This document shows positions 1 to 10,196 of a stretch of DNA of 64,000 bases, in pieces; within the stretch, counting starts at the first letter, position 1; every line of letters starts with the position of its first letter. Position numbers and translations under genes: made by a program. The notes beneath the pieces were generated by a model. It made no database searches. It was not told the DNA's origin and worked only from the letters and a program-made list of their open reading frames with translations. The stretch is from Amoebidium appalachense (Eukaryota; Ichthyosporea). The stretch spans positions 1,984,001 through 2,048,000 of the forward strand of contig CAVNZM010000012.1 of NCBI GenBank assembly GCA_963693365.1. The letters are read 5' to 3'.

Positions 1-37
1 ATCAAAGGAGGGGGTGATTGGTGGTGGTGGTGGTGGT

Positions 38-74
<37 letters not shown>

Positions 75-144
75 CTATAGCACTGTTAACACGTGCAAGT
101 GCCACACAAGCTGGGCACTGGGAGAGGGGGGGGGGAGGGGAGAA

Positions 145-176
<32 letters not shown>
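1..176. repeat. GGT/poly-G low-complexity tracts
   Basis: Two almost pure G runs on the plus strand (about 38-74 and 145-176), the first preceded by GGT repeats. Glycine-rich open frames across them are artefacts of composition. Such runs can form G-quadruplexes and are also prone to sequencing and assembly error, so their exact length should not be trusted. Confidence 0.9.
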
Positions 177-178
<2 letters not shown>

Positions 179-316
179 GCTAAGGAATATGCATTTGATT
201 TTTGTGGAGCGAAGAGAAAAACGTTGGTGCTGTGGCTTTTTGGCTGAGTTTTTTGCTTCCCTCTATGACATGCAGCGCGGCTTCATGCAAAGGCACTCGG
301 TGAAGGGGTTGAGATT

Positions 317-934
317 GTGCCCCGGCGGGGCCCACATGCTGCAGCAGCCACCGGGGTGGTGCTGGCTGTGCAGCCGGAGCGCTGGGGGGGCATGAAGGTG
401 GGCAAGAAGCATGCAGTGGTGCGGGTGGATCAGGTGCTGTCGCCGGCCATGCAGGTGCCCTTTGGCCCCGACAAGGGCAAGACCCTGGGAGAGCTGGGCC
501 CGCCGCCCTTTGAGCTGATGGTGCACCTGCAGTGGCTACGGCCCATTCAGCCCCCACCGGACCCAGGTGCCGAGGTGCCGGTGGTCCCTGACCCAGCCCC
601 TCCCCCTGCCGAGCAGCAGCAACCCCTTGCCGGCCCACAGGCACCCCCCCAGGACCCCCAGGCAGCCCCGGGGGGCCTTGAGGCAGCCCCAGGGGGACCC
701 GAGGCAGCTCCCAGAGAGGGCATGTTGGGCCAGGCACCGCCTGGGGAGGTGGTGTGGCAGACTGTGCTGAATGACGCCTTCCACTCCATTGCAAACACGG
801 CGGACGGCACGTACAAGTCACACCCCCGCAGGGCTGAGTACGCACGCGCACTCAGCGAGGCAATATTTGTGTGGAATGAAGAGGATTACGGACATGTGAA
901 GGTGCCCCCCCCTCCCCCCCCCCCCCCAAAATAA
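317..934 (+). CDS. hypothetical Pro/Ala-rich protein or exon
   Basis: An open frame of 205 codons in GC-rich DNA; a second in-frame ATG at 392 gives a 180-residue product beginning MKVGKKH. The middle is low-complexity Pro/Ala/Gly with degenerate repeats of the type QAAPGG/EAAPGG. The flanks look more protein-like: VVRVDQVLSPAMQVPFG near the N-terminus and VVWQTVLNDAFHSIAN near the C-terminus. It ends in a Pro run just before an A-rich stretch (929-960) with several AATAAA hexamers that could serve for polyadenylation. I recognise no family. It may be the last exon of a host gene or a remnant of an old element. A GC-rich minus-strand frame across the same DNA looks like a shadow. Confidence 0.35.
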   Translation: MPRRGPHAAAATGVVLAVQPERWGGMKVGKKHAVVRVDQVLSPAMQVPFGPDKGKTLGELGPPPFELMVHLQWLRPIQPPPDPGAEVPVVPDPAPPPAEQQQPLAGPQAPPQDPQAAPGGLEAAPGGPEAAPREGMLGQAPPGEVVWQTVLNDAFHSIANTADGTYKSHPRRAEYARALSEAIFVWNEEDYGHVKVPPPPPPPPK

Positions 935-1104
935 AAAATAAAAAATAAAAATAAAAAAAACGGCAACAACAACATGCGTGACTGACGCGCACACACACAT
1001 ACACTCGTTAGCACACACTCACCATTCCACCCACAACCATGCACACCTTCGACAAAACTTCTGAGGGAAGAGAGAGAGCCTGAGCCTCAGAGAGAGGGGG
1101 GCAA

Positions 1105-1171
<67 letters not shown>

Positions 1172-1180
1172 GGGGGGGAG
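1105..1180. repeat. poly-G tract (about 65 bp)
   Basis: A run of G on the plus strand interrupted once near its end. It lies between two hypothetical coding segments and splits them. As with the other G runs here, length is likely unreliable and quadruplex formation is possible. Confidence 0.9.
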
Positions 1181-1400
1181 GAGAGTGGGGGTTATTCATA
1201 TGCCTAGAGAGAAATAATGTAGGGTTGTGGGGGGGAAAGAGCCACATGCATTTTTTACTTGTGTTGGGGGAGAAGATGGGGGGGGTGGAGGGGAGGGGTC
1301 CTACAATAACGGCAGGTATCAAAGTCTACCAAACCCAAATTGCAGTGTGCGTAGTAAATTAATATTGGCATCCTGCCTCACAGGGGGTGCCAATGGCGTG

Positions 1401-2498
1401 ATGGGCGGGCCAGAGGACTGTGAGGTCGAGGAGGGTGACGGTGCTGCCATGGGGGGGGGCAACCAGGTGGCGCGTGGTGCACCACAGCCGGACCCTGCAC
1501 TGAGGGGCGACTACAAGTTCCTGGCGCAGAAGCAACATGTGGCCATCCCCTTCCTTCCGGTGCTTACCCCTCAGGAGCGCAAGCTATTCAGCACGCTGCT
1601 CCTGGGCACCTACAAGGCACATGCAAAGCCCAACGGCCAGCTGTTCGAGGCTTTGGCCCAAGACTTCAACAAGGCTGCCTCTGTGGCTGGGGGAATCTAC
1701 ATGAAGGATGCGGCCTACATCAAGAAGCATTTCGACAAGTGGAAGACCTGGCAGACGGCACATGCACAGCGCTCCACACACGAGGGCCTGGCAGATCACC
1801 GCAAGCGTATGCGCGAGGAGAGGGCAGACGCTGTGCCAGCAACCATACGGCCTGCCCCCTTGCCACCCCTCCCTGTTCCAGACGGTGTCGATGCAGGGGC
1901 GCAGCGTGAGCGGCCCTTGCCCATGCTAGTGGGCAAAAAGCATCGCAACATTGGCCCTGAGGGGCCCCTGCAGATGGATTTGCCGGTGCCCCCTCCTATG
2001 CAGCCACCCCAGAGAGCCCCCAAGACCTGCAAGACGTGTGGCCGCCAGGGCAAGGGCTGCCCCGGCTCCAATCGGGCCAAGAGCTGCCCACGTTGGGTTG
2101 CAGCCAATCAGGATGCCATGCCACCAGCACCCGCGCTTGACATGCAGCAGGGCCATGTGCCGCACATGCCCCCTGCACCCCATCCAGGCCCGCACCACCC
2201 ACATGGCTGGCCCCCACCGTGGGGCATCATGCCGCCTCAGCCCGGCCCTGCCTTCCCCATGCCTGGGCTACTGCCGCAGCACGGTCCCCATCCTTACTTG
2301 GGCCATGTGGGCCAGCCCTCGGCTGGTGGGCAGTTCCCACCCCCTTCTCGTGCATCTGCTGTGCTGGGCCTGGCGTTGCCACCTGCTGGAGAGACGCAGC
2401 TGCAATGGCACGATCGAAAGCAAAGTAATCGTGGCCGCAAGTCTGCAGGCAGCCAATCAGGATCTCAGAGTAGTCAGAGTAGCCAAACTAGTGTCTAA
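1401..2498 (+). CDS. hypothetical protein with SANT-like helical region and Cys cluster
   Basis: The frame is open from 1227, but the upstream part is Gly-rich low complexity, so I place the start at the ATG at 1401 (MGGPEDCEVEEGDG), giving 365 residues. A sequence like a splice acceptor (CCTCACAG) lies just before it, so this could instead be a 3' exon. Residues about 55-115 form a predicted helical region containing TPQERKLFSTLL and KKHFDKWKTWQ, which resembles Myb/SANT-like DNA-binding domains in layout. Residues about 205-230 hold a Cys cluster (CKTCGRQGKGCPG, then a fourth Cys) that could bind zinc. The C-terminal third is Pro/His/Met-rich and ends in a Ser/Gln tail. A DNA-binding role is an inference only; it could be a host factor or a transposon-encoded protein. 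Confidence 0.4.
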   Translation: MGGPEDCEVEEGDGAAMGGGNQVARGAPQPDPALRGDYKFLAQKQHVAIPFLPVLTPQERKLFSTLLLGTYKAHAKPNGQLFEALAQDFNKAASVAGGIYMKDAAYIKKHFDKWKTWQTAHAQRSTHEGLADHRKRMREERADAVPATIRPAPLPPLPVPDGVDAGAQRERPLPMLVGKKHRNIGPEGPLQMDLPVPPPMQPPQRAPKTCKTCGRQGKGCPGSNRAKSCPRWVAANQDAMPPAPALDMQQGHVPHMPPAPHPGPHHPHGWPPPWGIMPPQPGPAFPMPGLLPQHGPHPYLGHVGQPSAGGQFPPPSRASAVLGLALPPAGETQLQWHDRKQSNRGRKSAGSQSGSQSSQSSQTSV

Positions 2499-2577
2499 TA
2501 TTGGAATGTACACCAATGTAACGGATCTCATATGTGTTGTAGTGCTTCAAGTTATACCTGTTCTTCGTACAGTCATG

Positions 2578-2579
<2 letters not shown>

Positions 2580-2624
<45 letters not shown>
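2580..2624. repeat. poly-G tract (about 45 bp)
   Basis: A pure G run on the plus strand about 80 bp after the stop of the preceding hypothetical gene. Confidence 0.9.
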
Positions 2625-2924
2625 CTAGCTTTCATTCCGAAGTTTACTGTAAAGAATTAAAATTTAGAATCTGAGTAATAGTACAGAGCCTTTGCACTTT
2701 TCTCTGTTTGTTAGGAATTCTTTGTGATCGAGAGTATGGTGTGTTAGACTATTGGTGTTAATGTGTCCTGGAAGGTGTATAATGTCTGCTGGCCGTAGTC
2801 AGTATCTATTTTTAGGTATATAGTATATTTTTAAATGTTGGCCGCTGGCCAATAAATAGCAAATAATAAACACACGATAAAGTCAACAGCGTGCCAAAAA
2901 ACTAATCCCCAGCGAGCGCACCCA
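2625..2924. other. non-coding spacer
   Basis: AT-richer DNA with no convincing gene, RNA gene or repeat. Confidence 0.5.
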
Positions 2925-3160
<236 letters not shown>

Positions 3161-3762
3161 TGCGCGGCTTGTACATATGTACGTGTTCATGTGCACCTGT
3201 GTCGGACCTACGAAGTACATGAAAGTAAATTTTGACAGCATCGATCTGCCGGTGTGTATGTGTATGTGTGCCAGTGCAGCAGGTGTGCCTTGTAACTGAT
3301 AGCTTCGCATTTTACGTGTGTGTATATATAGTAGTACGCATAGACACTTGCTGATCATTCGGATCGACATTAATATTTAATCTGTCGGTCCTCGGTTTTT
3401 TGAGTGAATGATGATCAAGTGTAAGAGCATTCACTTGGCAAGTATTAATGTTGCAGAGGCTAGCTGCAGCTGCAAGCGTCGGATGCACACTGACAATTGT
3501 CTTTTCAGCGAGTCTAACCTGCAGGCAGCAGCTGCACACATATAGGGTTGTTATCTTGCGGCACATGCACGGTGATCATTTCAGAGTAATAGAGTTCAGA
3601 GCAATGAAAATAATGAAAATAACTAAACTTTGTGACTACTTTAAAGTTGCTGAGATCATACGTGGTGCAAGCTGCACTATGAACACATGTATAGTGCTAG
3701 TAATTAATACATTTTTGTTGCCTTCTGCAGGGTTATCGTAGCTACGTCACGGCCTGCACTCA
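3161..3762. other. non-coding spacer
   Basis: No gene with coding character. The longest frame (3448-3741, 97 codons) has no recognisable motif and ordinary composition, so I do not call it. Confidence 0.5.
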
Positions 3763-3927
3763 GGGGGGGGGGGAGGGGGGGGGGGAGAGGGGGGATGATT
3801 CGAAGGGGGTATAAATAAGAACATGCAGCTAAAGGTCTTTCCCGTGGATCCTCCCCCCTCCCCCCCCCACCTCTCCCTCCCCCGGGGCCCCATACTATGA
3901 TATCTAGGCCCAATATTATATGCCCCT

Positions 3928-3962
<35 letters not shown>

Positions 3963-4140
3963 CCTCTCCGGATCCCCGGACCCCACTTCCCTACCCGGAG
4001 GCTCAAGAGCTCCCCCCTTCCCCCCCCCTCCCCCCCCCCCCCCCCCCCCCCAAGGCTTACGGGGGCCCTTCTTCATCGAGGGGGAGGGGGTGGGGGTGGG
4101 GGGGGGTGGGGGGTGGGGGTGGGGGGAGGGAAGTGGAAGG
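3763..4140. repeat. G-rich and C-rich homopolymer blocks
   Basis: Plus-strand G runs at 3763-3793, then C runs at about 3929-3960 and 4018-4051, then G-rich DNA at 4080-4140. A G-rich block followed by C-rich blocks could fold back. A TATAAATA-like sequence at about 3810 lies between them, but no gene follows it. Confidence 0.8.
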
Positions 4141-4227
4141 CGGGGGTGGATGCATGTCAGCCTAGGTGAATTCAATTGTTTAACTCCAGTGTGCAGGACT
4201 GGTCTGAAGGCTTAAGAAAACAACGAG

Positions 4228-4363
4228 GAAATGGGGTCCAGTGGAGGTGGTGGTGGTGTTCTGTGTGTGTGTGTACACGTGCACGTATGTGTGTGGTTTT
4301 TCTAAGGGGTGAGTGGTGGTGGTGGTGGTGGTGGTGGTCACCGTGGTGGTGGTGTGTGTGTCT

Positions 4364-4451
<88 letters not shown>
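4228..4451. repeat. GGT, TG and poly-G low-complexity cluster
   Basis: GGT repeats, a short TG tract and a G run of about 55 bp (4396-4451) follow one another. All open frames here are compositional. Confidence 0.9.
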
Positions 4452-4452
<1 letters not shown>

Positions 4453-5446
4453 TAGAAAGAAAAACTGCTCGTGGGTCACTGTTTTTCGTCACTGTATTTG
4501 TAACGGGCCGCTCATATTTATATAACTACTTTAATTTAAGTACACGTGTTCATTATCATATACGATGGCCAAATATAGAAATTTTGGCGTCGAAGTTCTT
4601 GGAGCTAAAAAAACGTTTAAAAGGGGGAAATAATAGCTTGGCCCCAAATTTACCTTGCCGTTTTTAGCGAATGTATTTTTTATTCATGAGTTCTAGTGAT
4701 TCAGTGAGTGCACGTGCCTGCCTCAGGCTGATCATGACAACTGCAACACACCATTCCTACATGGATATCAACCAAAAGAAAATAGTATATACTGTGGTGG
4801 TCTCCTAAACCTTGTGCGGCATGCGCATACATGATATTACAGTGACGCATGTGCATATTATTGTTCTGTACACCGGAGTGTGCCGGTGCACGTGGCTGTT
4901 TTGTGCACATGTTACAATAGCAGCACGATCTCCCTAAACTCCATGTTTACACATCCCTCACCCTGGCTCTGCCTTGTCGGTGCTCCAAAACACACATACA
5001 AATCCCCCTAGACTCAGTGCCTGCACATGGTCGCATTCACGTGCAGGTCACGTGACACATGCGATGCCATACTGCCGTCTACAGCAACAACCACGGCAGC
5101 ATGTATACCGGCCCAGCACGAAATATACTTATCGGCAGCCCACTGAACTCGCCCATTTTCTCTTTTTCATGTATGTCCCTCCTTTTTTGTAAAATCACCC
5201 TTTTTGGCCTCCCGGTAGTGGATTTTGCAGGATTTGACTTCTTTGAGGTCCAAAAACCTCAAATTTTCCCCGGCGGGGCCGGGGAGGGAGAATTCAAAAA
5301 TTGCCCGCTCCTGATATGGTACCCGGGCCCAAATCGGTACCGATTTGGCTCACTCTCGGTAGAATCACCCTAAACTGTAATGTATATGCGCCATATAGGC
5401 GGATCCCCCCTGACCACGTAAAAACAATTCATGTTATGTTCAAATA
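4452..5446. other. spacer without recognisable genes
   Basis: About 1 kb with no long open frame of coding character on either strand. The last part directly precedes the truncated reverse transcriptase and may be the target into which it inserted or a decayed part of the same element. Confidence 0.45.
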
Positions 5447-6306
5447 ATGGCACTGCACGATTCTATGCAAGTTGGTGCACAATATGTTGGCTTTATTGAT
5501 TGGAAAACTGCTTACGATTCTGTCTCCCCTGGTCTCCTATGGGAAAAGCTTGCTGCACGGGGTGTACCACACTGCATTGGTGTTCTGTTAGAAGCACTCT
5601 TGTCTCAAACCTATGGTAGAGCTGTGGTTAATGGGCATCTTTCACATGGTTTTGCTCGTACTAGAGGTCTCTTGCAGGGTTCATTGCTTAGCCCCTTTTT
5701 GTTTAACCTATTTATAGATGATTTGGCTGTCAAGATTTACGCCGAAAACGATGACCCTATTAATAACTTTCCGCCTGCACTTCTCTATGCTGATGATCTG
5801 TCCCTCCTTGCCCGTACCCCTAGACGCCTGCAAAGATTGTTCGATGTAGTGTCAGAGTGGTGCAAGGCAAACCTTATGATCCTTAACATAGACAAATGTG
5901 GTGTTCTTGTACCTGATATAGCTAACAATTTACACACATTTACATTATCATCTAAACCTGTACCTATAGTTCCAGAATACAAATATCTTGGTGTTCCGGT
6001 TGATTCTGTTGGTGTTATGTTTCCCCATATGGTCGAAAAGAGGGTAGAGTTGGCTCGTAAGCGGTTAGCTTTCTTCTCGGCTAATATTTTTAAAGACACA
6101 CCCCTCCATCCTTCTATTAGACTTACATTTATTCGCACTTTTGTCTTCCCGGCATGTGAATATGGTTTACCCCTTCTCGCCGCTTGGATCAAGAAAGAGA
6201 GAACTAGAGCGCTTAAACCCTTGGCAAATTTCCTTGAAGCAGAAGTTGCCTCCTTTCTATCTAACAACTGTTGTAAACCTGGGCCTGTAACGCTCTCGAT
6301 ATATGG
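5447..6306 (+). pseudogene. truncated non-LTR (LINE-type) reverse transcriptase
   Basis: The frame begins almost at RT motif A (FIDWKTAYDS) and continues through motif B (LLQGSLLSP) and the catalytic YADD (about 5788-5799), then a thumb-like region with YKYLGVPV. This order is that of non-LTR retrotransposon RTs. The 5' part (fingers, endonuclease) is missing, as in typical 5'-truncated LINE copies. The 3' part is cut at 6306 by insertion of the outer Polinton, so its remainder should lie beyond the window on the far side of that element. The DNA is visibly more AT-rich than the Polinton genes. It still has no internal stop or frameshift over about 285 codons, so it was not very old when it was interrupted. 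Confidence 0.85.
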
Positions 6307-6768
6307 ACTACATTAAGGGGCGCGGCACCCCACGTTAGTGACGTCACAAAGTGTGACGTCACTAACGCAGGGTGGCGCACCCCTTAGGATATGGCAGATA
6401 TGCATATGGGATATGGCGATATGCAGTATGATATGGGTGTATATTGTGATTAGGATATGGATATGGGTATGGATATGTACAGGAGCACGTGCACACACTG
6501 TGTGTGTGTGTGCATAAACACGTGCAGAGCACGTGGATTTAATTAAAATATTAAAGGGAAAACGTGTCATGTGTGCGCGTGCACGCACGCGCACATGCGA
6601 CACGTACACAGTTCTGAGATCAAAGGAATGCGACAGTGTGCACAAGGCGGCCAATGAGAATTCGAATTCCGAATTCCTTGTACAAGGCGGCCAATAGTAA
6701 TGCGGATGCACAAGGCAGCCAATGATAATTCAGTTCCAAAAAGCCAGTTGCCGCACAAGGCGGCCAAT
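6307..6768 (+). repeat. left terminal inverted repeat of outer Polinton
   Basis: Matches the inner element's left repeat nearly base for base; it is 2 bp longer owing to one extra TG in a short TG run. It contains the terminal imperfect palindrome (6314-6386) and the first CAAGGCGGCCAAT repeats. Confidence 0.93.
6314..6386. repeat. 73-bp imperfect palindrome at Polinton tip
   Basis: Two arms starting and ending TAAGGGG/CCCCTTA face each other around a short AAG centre, with only a few mismatches. Each arm carries TGACGTCA. The same structure is at 14848-14920 and, inverted, at 44122-44194. Confidence 0.9.
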
Positions 6769-6986
6769 CGGAGTTCAGGTTGGCACATTTTGGTTTAGGC
6801 GGCCAATAAGGACACAGAGATTAAGGATTTCGGTCCTCATTGGCCACAAGCGCACCCAGCATGTCGCCGCTGTGTACATAAGCATCCGCACACAGGCAAC
6901 ATCACACCAAGCAAACATGAGCCATACGTACACAGTTGAGGTGCACACCACAGTCACGTTCACCACACCCCCCAAACAACAGCAAA

Positions 6987-7534
6987 ATGGTCAAGCCAAC
7001 CCTGCTGCGTCAAACGACTGGTCTGTCCACCGTCAAAAGGACCAGCATCGCCGCGGCAAGCAGTGGCAAAGAAAACACCAACAACAGTGAGGGGCCCAAG
7101 ATGGTGCAGTACAAGGAGGTGTTCCTCAACGGTGTGGGCAAGGCCACCATGGGCGCACCCTGGGTGATGAACGGCGTGTTGGCCGTGCAGCTGTACAACC
7201 TGCCCAACATCAACATCAACGGGCAGATGCTCATCGAGTTGGTCCCCAGCACGGTTGCCTGGGATGCCAAGCCCACCATTAGGGTCAAGTCGCAACACCG
7301 CCCTGAGCCCTTTGAGGTGGCCTACGCCGTTGACCTGTGGCCCTACGTGTGCAGCATGGCCAGGGACGTGTTGTGGATGCACAAGGACCACGAGATGCTC
7401 AAGGGGGTGGACGTGGACACCGTGCCTGTCAAGACCAGCAGCAACCTGTGGTCCAGGCACACCCCCAGCCTGTACGATGTGCTGGGTGCCGACCCCGTCG
7501 GCAAGGAGGACATGGTGGAGGCACTGGGCGGCAC
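6987..7534 (+). pseudogene. 5' part of Polinton gene 1, interrupted by the chromovirus
   Basis: Equivalent to the first 182 codons or so of the intact gene at 15519-16433, starting at MVKPTLLRQT. The frame is cut after GGCAC (7530-7534), which is repeated at 45139-45143 where the gene resumes. The two copies differ at a few residues in this part (for example MNG here, MND in the inner copy). Confidence 0.9.
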
Positions 7535-8144
7535 TGTAAACATCTGTACACGCCGTACATGTTTACTATTACGAATATACTGTACATATCATAGTGATCA
7601 CGTAGATATTGTGTACATATGATCAGATCAATATCACACGCGACAGCCGCGGGCTGCGGCTCACGACTGAGCCGCGGCGCCGGCAATATGCAGTGGCCGT
7701 GCAGTCAGTATGAACCAATAGAATTCGAGAACCGCTAGGATAGGAATGCAAGTCTCATCCACTACGGAGGCGACATCTATAGCTAAACGAACGGAACCAA
7801 TAAGGAAATCAGACCCAGTTGCATAAACCTAAACGGGCTTAAGTATTGACCAATCATTTGCCACAAAGTTATCCTTTTAGTTAGCTTCATGTTATTGGTG
7901 CACTGTGTGCACATAAAGACGACCGCACTCTTCTGACTGGTCAGAAGTCACGAAGGCATCAATGCCACCCATCCAGATGATCTGGAACCTGGGGGCTATA
8001 TAAACAAGCCGTCCCAGTACGGGGGATCACTCTGAACGAGCACATTAAATAGTAACCTGGCCGCGTGTGCCTTACTACCCGTTCTCTGTCTTTATTCTGA
8101 TTCAGTTGTTCTCTGCCTTATCCCAACTAGTTCAACTGTTTACA
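7535..8144 (+). repeat. 5' LTR of chromovirus
   Basis: 610 bp with perfect 8-bp inverted termini. A TATATAAA box at about 7997-8004 and several CCAAT/ATTGG elements upstream suggest the U3 promoter. The terminal 90 bp, which should include R and U5, are shared at about 90% with the defective element at 47527-51229. Confidence 0.96.
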
Positions 8145-8160
8145 TTGGCGACCGCGCAGT
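8145..8160 (+). promoter_or_regulatory. primer binding site
   Basis: TTGGCGACCGCGCAG directly follows the LTR. Bases from TGG on would pair with a tRNA 3' end of the form CTGCGCGGTCGCCA. The identical site adjoins the LTR of the defective element (50587-50601, opposite strand). I cannot name the tRNA. Confidence 0.75.
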
Positions 8161-8196
8161 TCCAGAATCTCACATCTTTCAAGAATCTCTTCAACC

Positions 8197-10196
8197 ATGG
8201 CGGGCGAATTTGACGACTACCCTGTACTCTCGGACAATGAAAGCAAACTGACACGTGACACCAAGAAGCCTACCGCAGTCAAACCGCCGCCCCCAACGCA
8301 GAAGAAAGCCAAGACTCCGGGGCAGGGCACGAAAACACTCCCCACCCCTCCCCCTACACAGCCTCGTGCTCCCCAGAAACCGAACACGATCACAAAACCC
8401 AACACACACACGAACACAAAGGCAACTACGAAGCCCACTGGCAACGAACAAACGAAGCCCAACGAAAGCACGAAACCCAAAGACAAAACGAAGCGCAACG
8501 AACACACGAAAACCAACGAACATACGAACACCAACGAACACACGAACACCAACAAACACACGAACGAACTTCAAGTAGCAACGAAGGAAAAAACGAAACA
8601 AGACCGGGACACTGCCACAGCTCTGGCAGAGGTGCGGGGCCGTGTTCTCTCCAAGTTCTATCGTATTGAAACTCTGAGACGTGCCATTCAAACTGCAATC
8701 GATGCTGGGCGGCCTGTGATGGACCTCGAAGCTGATGTCGCGCAGATTTACAGTGAGATTTCGCAGATGGAAGACACCACACTGTCTAGAATGTTGTGCA
8801 CGTCCGCGAAATGGTCTGAGTTGGAGCGGGAAGCACAGTTGGTGGCTGAGGCACGTGTGAAAAATACGACGGTGCCCACCACCCCCCGTCCTCCCCCACC
8901 CACCACAGGCAAGAAGCCTTTGTCCCCGGTCCCATCTGGGTGCACTGATCCCAAGGTAATTGCACCTCCCGCACCCCCCACTAAATTTACATATAAGGAT
9001 GTGCTTGCGCGCACACTCAGCTACACTGATTCTGATGCTGAAAATGAAGAAAAACACGAACAAAGTTACGAAGACACACCCACAAACGAAAACGAACACA
9101 TGACTGCGAAAGTGCATGAAGAAGATCACTTCGACCAGCCTAAAGCACCCGTATTTAACGAAATCCCCCTTGCAGGATCCCCTCTGGCGTCTGCAGGTGG
9201 ACTGGCAGGCACGCCAAGTCGCCCGAGAGGCTCTGATGTCAGCACAGGCTCAGGAGGTAAGGCTGGGTCTATATTGAACAAGCACTTTGCAGAGCACGAA
9301 AAACTGTGGTTGCACCCTCTCCGCCAGTTGCATGCATCCGAATACGGCCCCATCTTGGCTGCATTGAAACTACCAGAATACAAGGGTGACTTGCAGGATA
9401 AATGCACGGTGATTGAATGGCTGCACGAATTTTCCCAGCAGATGTTTTGCATTGCAGGGGTCCCCCCACACTTGCTGTTCGCTGGGCGGTGCAGTGCTTT
9501 CCTCTTGCTTCCCCCGCCCGTGTGTGGTACACGAATTTTACCAGGACACAGGGAGAACTCACGTTTGATGCATTTGCACATGCACTAGTTACGAAATTTC
9601 ACGACCAGCGTGTGCAAGAGGCACTCAGTGCCGAATTAAATGCACTCAAACAAGGCAAGCAAAAGGTGGCCGAATTTGCAAGCAGGCATGCGCGTTTGTG
9701 GGCACGTGTGTACCCCCTTAAGTCTGAGGCACACCAAATTTTGGATTTGTCTCACCGATTGGGTGGGGAAGACGAACAAGAATTTCGCAAATATCAACTC
9801 AGACAAACACGAAAAGAAGAAGAATTGACCCTGTCTGGAGTTGTTGCCTATCTCGCAGAAAAAGAAAGAGACAGGCACACACGAACCCCATCCACCATTC
9901 TAACACAGAAACCCCCCACAAAACAGCAACCCGGTGGTGGATCTGGTGCCAGCGAGAAGCCGTCTATTTTTTCGCGCATGGGCACCACCCCCTGCAACCG
10001 TGGGTGCAAGTACGGCAGCCACGCCGAAGGCAAGACGTGCCCGGCCCTCAAATTCGAATGCCACTCCTGCAAGCAGAAGGGGCACTTTGGGGGGTCACCA
10101 ATTTGCCCCAAGTACGACCCCAACTTTAAGAAGGGAACCCGCAAGGCAGAGATTGAGGCTAATCGGGCCAAGTTCAAGAGAGCACGTGTAGAATAG
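8197..10196 (+). pseudogene. gag: chromovirus gag with internal frameshift
   Basis: The product starts at the ATG at 8197 (MAGEFDDYPVLSDN). Residues about 25-125 are Thr/Lys/Asn-rich with repeated NEHT-type units. A capsid-like region follows (KLWLHPLRQLHASEYG). The first frame runs into unrelated residues and stops at 9588. The continuation of the capsid region (ARVWYTNFTRTQGEL, VTKFHDQRVQEAL) and the nucleocapsid Cys/His motif (CHSCKQKGHFGGSPIC, spacing CX2CX4HX6C) lie in the -1 frame, open from 9417 to 10196. The switch falls near a run of six C followed by A (about 9461-9467). A 1-bp indel is the simplest reading; a programmed -1 shift is less likely because it would fall inside the capsid domain. 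The C-terminal frame continues into pol, separated by one TAG. Confidence 0.85.

Noticed and set aside
8401-8580. AACGAACACACGAA repeats considered as a CRISPR-like or other array
   Set aside because: They are irregular, in frame and part of the Thr/Asn-rich gag N-terminus of a eukaryotic retroelement.
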